A stretch of 64,000 nucleotides of DNA, taken from contig ML986599.1 in assembly GCA_010094045.1 (NCBI GenBank), forward strand, positions 366,787 to 430,786, written 5' to 3'. A model generated the notes under the pieces. The model saw only the letters and a list, made by a program, of their open reading frames with translations. It was not told where the DNA came from and made no database searches. Position numbers and translations under genes: made by a program. This document shows positions 58,982-64,000 of the stretch, one piece after another. The stretch comes from Lojkania enalia (lineage: Eukaryota; Ascomycota; Dothideomycetes; Pleosporales). Every line of letters starts with the position of its first letter. Positions within the stretch are counted from its first letter, which is position 1.

Positions 58982-60569
58982 TCAATTCCTCCATATCCGA
59001 ACCTGCTTATCTGCGCCTCCACTCCCAACTCGCTCTCCATCTGGACTCCAGTCCAGCGCGAATACCTGGTCTTTATGGCCTGGTAAGTCTTCTTTTAGTT
59101 TCCCGGTTCGTAGGTCCCACACTTTTAGAGTAGTATCCTTGCTACAACTGGCTAGTAATCTACTGTCTGCTGAAAAACTTGCCATGTATACAGGTCCAAC
59201 GTGTGCCCGGAGTGTGAACAGAAATTTACCGTCACGGGCAGACCAGAGCTTGACATGGTTATCCCACGCCGCAGATGCAAGCAACATGCCATCAGGCGAA
59301 AATGTCACTTGATTAATCTGTTTTTGGTGGCCCGTCATCCTGGTAACGGGTTTCGCACTCGTTAACGGCGTCCAGAGGAATAGCGTACAATCTTCGCTCG
59401 CAGAAGCTAGACGTTCCACAATCTCGCCTCCAACCGTTGCGGCCTTTTCGAACCGCGCTTTGGCTTTAGCAAGTTTTTCTTCAGAGGTAGCAGGGACTCT
59501 GTGCGTATGGTCGTGGTAGGCTGTTCGGAGAACGAAGTCGGTTGAGAGGGCTAGGTGGTTTACCCAGTGGGCATGTCCGGAGAGCGTGGAGATGAGGCTA
59601 CCGGTAGAGGCGTCCCAGACTTTGAGCGTCTTGTCGTGGGAGGATGTGTATATCTGTGACACTAATTAGAGTGATTTCTTTAAGGGATAGCTAAACTGTG
59701 CGTACCCTTCCTATACCTCCCCATTTCACGCACGTCACACTACCTTTGTGGCCCGTAAGAGCGAAGTCTATCTTCCCTCCTATTGCATTCCATACACGTA
59801 CTGTTCCGTCTTTCGACGACGACGCCACTCTCGGTCTACCCTCCTGTTGTAGATGGTACGGTTCCCAGCTCAAACTTGTTATAAATGCCGTATGCCCCTT
59901 CAACGCCCCACCAATCGCTTTCCCAGTCCCAGCTTCCCATATCCTTACCTCACTATCATACCCTCCGGACGCAAGAATACTCCCATCTGGTGAATAGCTA
60001 ACAGCAAGCACCCACTTCGTATGTCCCTTAAGCGTATGTACCGGCGTCCCCGTATCACAATCCCATATTCTAACCGTCTTGTCCCCACTCCCACTCGCCA
60101 TTCTACTCGAATTGATAGGCGAAAACTGCACCGCCAGTATATTATCTCCATGCCCTGAGATCGCAGCTGCACACCTCGACACCGCTCTCACCCTGAACAC
60201 AGCCTGTGGTGCATATTGAAGAGTGATTTCGCTCTCCGCACTCGCTTTTCCGGGCTTGACTAGCGCATTGTATAAGTCTTCCTTGTCGCCTAAAGCTTCT
60301 GTCGCGCCCTCTGGAAAGAATCGGTAGGGAATTCGGTCATCGGTTTGCTCTTTGAGTTCGTTGAGAAGGATTTCAAGGTTCTTGGTTGAGGCTTGGGAAA
60401 GCGGGACTGTGAGGACGGGGAGGGAACCTGTTTCGCCGGTGGCCTGGTCGACGAAGCGGACGCGGACGGTACCGTCAGGGATGGTGGTGTCAATATCTTG
60501 TTGGGTGCGGGAGATTTCTAATTGATCGCGCTTTTGTCGCTTGGAAGGTGGTGGGAATTGGGTTGCCAT
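58982..60569 (-). CDS. RSA4: 60S ribosome assembly WD-repeat protein Rsa4/NLE1
   Basis: Nuclear assembly factor that binds the pre-60S particle; in yeast the AAA-ATPase Rea1 pulls on its N-terminal domain to release it. Exons 60569-59706 and 59653-58982, 52-nt intron, 511 residues (yeast Rsa4 is 515). The NLE (MIDAS-interacting, ubiquitin-like) domain occupies about residues 33-115 (VRVRFVDQATGETGSLPVLT ... IPYRFFPEG). A beta propeller of about eight WD40 repeats follows, with typical GHGDNILAVQFSP, GSGDKTVRIWD, GHTKWVLAVSYSPDG and GHKDQVFALDWSPDGERVGS units, ending ADKQVRIWRN. The splice joins WGGIGR to IYTSSHDKTLKVWDAST inside a blade. The gene converges on the SET-like gene with 282 bp between stops. 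Confidence 0.95.
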
Positions 60570-62425
60570 CTTGAATAGGGGGTTTCAAGTGGTTTTCGGC
60601 CTAGATACGGCTTTCTGGCCTTGCTGGTGTGGAGGGGAACATTCGCCGTGGGCTTCGAAAATTATCGCGCTAGTGTTATCGATAAGCAGAGACGGACTCA
60701 CGGCTGTCGCGATATGTAATGTGCAATAGCAAGCGCATTAACCTCAGAACGATATGCGTCTGTTCAATCCCGCCTACTAGCTCAATCCAGACTTCTGCAG
60801 GATTCACCGTTCGCAATGAGATGGTGATTCTATAAGCATGTTCTACGTCTGATTGAGTAGAAGACTAAGACATGGCTTAGCAGTGATGCGCCTACTCCGA
60901 ATTGCTGGAGTAGCCCTGTTTTAATGTTAGGCAGCGTGTGGAAATGAAGAATAGCGCGTTCTCGGCCTGAAATAATAGCTGCCGTGCCACCCTTCGTAAT
61001 TTTGGAGAGAGGGGCAATTTGGGCGTGCGAAAGCAATCAAGAAAAGACATGGTGGAGTAATTTTTTGATCAGTAAGCCCATCTTTTTGTCCACCAATTAG
61101 TCCTAAAGAGGCCTGATATCTTCATCAAGTTCCATTAGTCTTCTCATCGCTGAATGATGTAGTCATATTGGATGAGGCACACTCAGACAGTAGGGTGCAG
61201 TCCAAATTAACGCAATAACACCCAGTGCAAAAGACACTTAAGCTGAATCAATTTTTTGATCCATTTTGAACTCGCTTTTTGGATCGTTTACGATGATGTC
61301 GAGAGTTAACGGTGGCTTGGCTTTCTTTCACTCCCTGCTTTCACCAAATCACCAATCCGAGGAGACCGACAAAGTGCAACGCCAAGGAGGCTTTGAGAGA
61401 AGATCCTCGTGGTAGCTCAGCTTGCGAGTAATATTTCCTGTCTCCCTTAGTACAGTAGGATTGGTCCTTTCTCCCAAAACAATGCTGCTGTCTGGTTCAA
61501 ATACCCCGCCCCAAAATCCACCGCACGATTGAGCTTTGATCCAGGTGGCGTCGAGGCCCTTCTGCGACTGCGTCCACACACTGCTGGCGCACCGTTGAAT
61601 TCGTAATGTTGTCCTATATGGTCTTGTTAGTTTTCCATAATTGAGGATTTAAATGCTGGTTCAACTCGGGTCGCTTACTAAATCGCGCTTACACCAGTCT
61701 CAAATATTCATCGTGTGTTCGCCGTCCGTCTCTCCGCGCAGTCTTGTTCGATATATCCAGTCCCTATTCTGCCACATCTAGATCATTTTGCTATTGTATT
61801 AGATTCCTTTGACTGCCAAATTGCCACATCGCTCAATATTATTGTTACAATGCGTAATATTCTTAGGAAAGGAGCTAGGACTGCCTTATATTTCAACACC
61901 CACTTATCCAGCTCCCGAAGTTGGTTGTGGGCTAGATGAAGGAGCAGGGTTTGGTACCGTCGAAGTATTCGCAGTCGGAACTGCTACGGCAGGAGCGCCG
62001 TTGATAGGCTGAGCTTGACTAGCCATCGGCCTTGGTCCAAAACTCTAGGAAATCGCTGATGTCACAGGAATGTGCCATCGAAGTCTCGAGGATACTTTAG
62101 AGTGTTACTTCGCATGCTTGGTGCGAGGGGGATGCTGTAGGCAACATCCAAGGGCGTTTCGCGTGTGCTCAGTGGCCTCAGCTGCACGCGGGAGTGCGCT
62201 CAGCCTTGGAGCTTGAATCGCAACCTCCTTTTCTGGAGGCAATAGCCTACTGGCTTGCCGCCATCTTGGCACTTGGGCAACCCAGCGATGTGCTCGGATC
62301 CTGAATTCCAGTCACACGCCTCAACGCCTTCCACCTTGTTCATGAAGCTTAATCTCATCCTAGAAAGTTGTGGGGGGGCACTGATGGACTGACTCTAGGC
62401 CAGCCAAACAGCTGATCTAAACACA
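60570..62425. other. Intergenic, divergent promoters of RSA4 and MSH4
   Basis: About 1.9 kb. Frames are under 80 codons and unrecognised; no repeat or RNA gene seen. Confidence 0.5.
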
Positions 62426-64000
62426 ATGGCTCAAAGGGGTCACCCTTCCACCTCGTACATCGCTTCGGCATCCACCTCTTACCAGTCATATCCGTACGGC
62501 GAATACTATAATACTACAACCACGTCTCGCCCAAAAACCCGAAGGGGAACTGGCGGGCCTAGCACCGGACGCCCACGGACTGGCGCATCCACTATAGCCA
62601 GGGTTGAGGCCCAGCAGGTCGTATGTGCAATCACTGAATCCCGCGGAATCTCCCCCACCGTTGGACTGACCTTCGTCAATCTCGACACTGGAGAAGCTGT
62701 CCTCTGTCAGATCTGTGACAGTCAGACCTATGTCAGAACGATTCACAAGCTGAGGGTATATGGCCCCTCTGAGATCCTCATCGTCTCGAGTGCGGCTAGC
62801 CCAAAGTCAAAACTCTTCTCAATCATCGAAGAGAATCTTGAGGTCATTGAAAGCAAGCTCACTTTACTTGATCGTCGCTACTGGACAGAATCAACTGGTT
62901 ACGAGTACATACAATCTTTAGCCTTCGCAGAAGATGTCGAGGCAATTAAGATTTCGGTCTCCGGCAACTACTATGCTGTTTGCTGCGTTGCTGCCGTGAG
63001 TCCCTTGGTATTACCACACATTCTCGCTTATTAACGTCCTACTAGGCCTTTAAATACACTGAACTTGGCTTAGGCAAGACCTTTCCATTTCACTCACTCA
63101 GAATAAAATACGAGCCTTCAGAGGGTTCGATGATGATCGACGTATCCACAATCTACTCACTTGAACTTGTGCAGAATCTTCAGAATCCGAAGTCGAAAGA
63201 CTGCTTGTTTGGACTTCTCGATGAGACACTGACGCCGATGGGATCTCGGCTCTTGCGAAGCAACGTTCTCCAGCCATTGACTGATCCAGAAACGCTCAAC
63301 ACCAGATATGACGCCTTAGAGGAGCTGTCAACGAAGGAAGAGATGTTTTTCGCTACCCGGGCTGGTTAGTGGTTCCGCTGGGCATCACCGCGTAATTACT
63401 GATGCCCCTAAGCCTTGAAAAATTTCCCGGATGTGGACAAGATCCTTACTGCTGTAAGTAAGTGTGACGTGTTTCGTATATTCAATTTTTGACGTGAATA
63501 TAGCTCATCATCATCCCTACCAAGCCAACCATTCAGACAACCGAACAGAGCATCAACCAAGTCATCATGCTAAAGCGGTTCGTTACGTGTGTAAATCCGA
63601 TTTATGAAGCCCTTACCGGTGCACGGAGCTCTATGCTCAACAATATTCGCGAGGTCCTCCTCGTAGGAGCCATGGCATAATGAATATGTGTACTAATTAT
63701 GATGACAGCTGTGCGCTCCCGAGAACATTGTTCCCGTTCAGAATCTCATTGACACGGTAATCAATGAGGATACAACGTACGCGAAGCAACCTCTCGAGCT
63801 TCGAAATCAGCGCACATATGCGGTCAGATCCGGGGTTAACGGTCTTCTTGATGTGGCTCGTACGACATACAAAGAAGCAATAGAGGATGCTTATCAACAT
63901 TCGACCGAGCTAAGCCGTTGGTTACCGCCCCGGTGTGTTTTATTTGTATACACTGACTGACTTGTTGAAGAGGAATACGACCTTACGCTTGAACTCAAAT
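62426..64000 (+). CDS. MSH4: Meiotic MutS homologue MSH4 (5' part, runs off the window)
   Basis: Meiosis-specific MutS protein that with MSH5 stabilises Holliday-type intermediates and promotes interfering crossovers; it lacks the mismatch-recognition domain of MSH2/MSH6. Exons so far: 62426-62995, 63046-63364, 63413-63453, 63504-63653, 63709-63916, 63971 onward; introns of 48-55 nt. The start MAQRGHPSTSYIASASTSYQ is disordered. The connector domain begins at VVCAITESRGISPTVGLTFV. The core domain is clear: SKDCLFGLLDETLTPMGSRL, then LLRSNVLQPLTDPETLNTRY. GARSSMLNNIREL continues into CAPENIVPVQNLIDTVINED and the lever region. The last visible splice (donor GTTGGT at 63917) is inferred by phase to give TELSQEYDLTLELK. 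The ATPase part lies beyond the window. Confidence 0.92.

Noticed and set aside
1..64000. Transposase, reverse transcriptase, CRISPR array, rRNA and tRNA genes
   Set aside because: None recognised by eye. A covariance-model search for tRNAs would be decisive; a high-scoring hit would overturn this.

Overview
The window reads as nuclear DNA of a filamentous ascomycete (Pezizomycotina). The genes are interrupted by short GT-AG introns, mostly 45-60 nt, with recognisable ctaac/ctaat branch sites. Both strands carry genes, spacing is compact in the housekeeping parts, and the products are typical fungal families: Pan1, Sac7-like RhoGAP, PDR-type ABC transporter, Zn2Cys6 regulator and MSH4. I would not name a genus or class from sequence alone. 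All exon boundaries below were read by eye from splice signals and protein continuity, and every complete model keeps its reading frame, except the 5' end of RPB11.

Layout. About 1-2.4 kb: no gene recognised. 2.4-29.2 kb is a conserved block: MRI1 (methionine salvage), a small coiled-coil protein, PAN1 (endocytosis and actin), RPB11 (RNA polymerase II), a HIRAN-SNF2-RING helicase of the RAD5/HLTF type, GDB1 (glycogen debranching), a Sac7-like RhoGAP, BET2 (Rab prenylation), a C2H2-like finger protein and a FAR-17a/AIG1-like membrane protein.

30-46.3 kb looks accessory: a GH3 beta-glucosidase with a PA14 domain, a Zn2Cys6 regulator, a zinc alcohol dehydrogenase that has lost its central part, a full-size PDR ABC transporter and a DHA1-type MFS transporter, separated by long non-coding stretches. 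This could be a small glycoside-release and detoxification neighbourhood, but that is inference from adjacency. 46.3-49.6 kb has no gene; it holds a microsatellite and a degenerate 250-bp tandem repeat whose copies differ mainly by transitions, as RIP would leave.

49.6-64 kb returns to conserved genes: SDH2 (respiratory complex II), a HAD-family hydrolase, a 63-residue single-pass membrane protein easily missed, a TPR/MYND/SET-like protein, RSA4 (60S ribosome assembly) and the first part of MSH4 (meiotic crossover), which runs off the right edge.

Most notable: the alcohol dehydrogenase lacks its nucleotide-binding core; the start of the essential RPB11 gene cannot be built with normal splice sites; several genes depend on very small exons (11, 25 and 38 nt) that automatic annotation is likely to miss. 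No transposase, CRISPR array, rRNA or tRNA gene was recognised.
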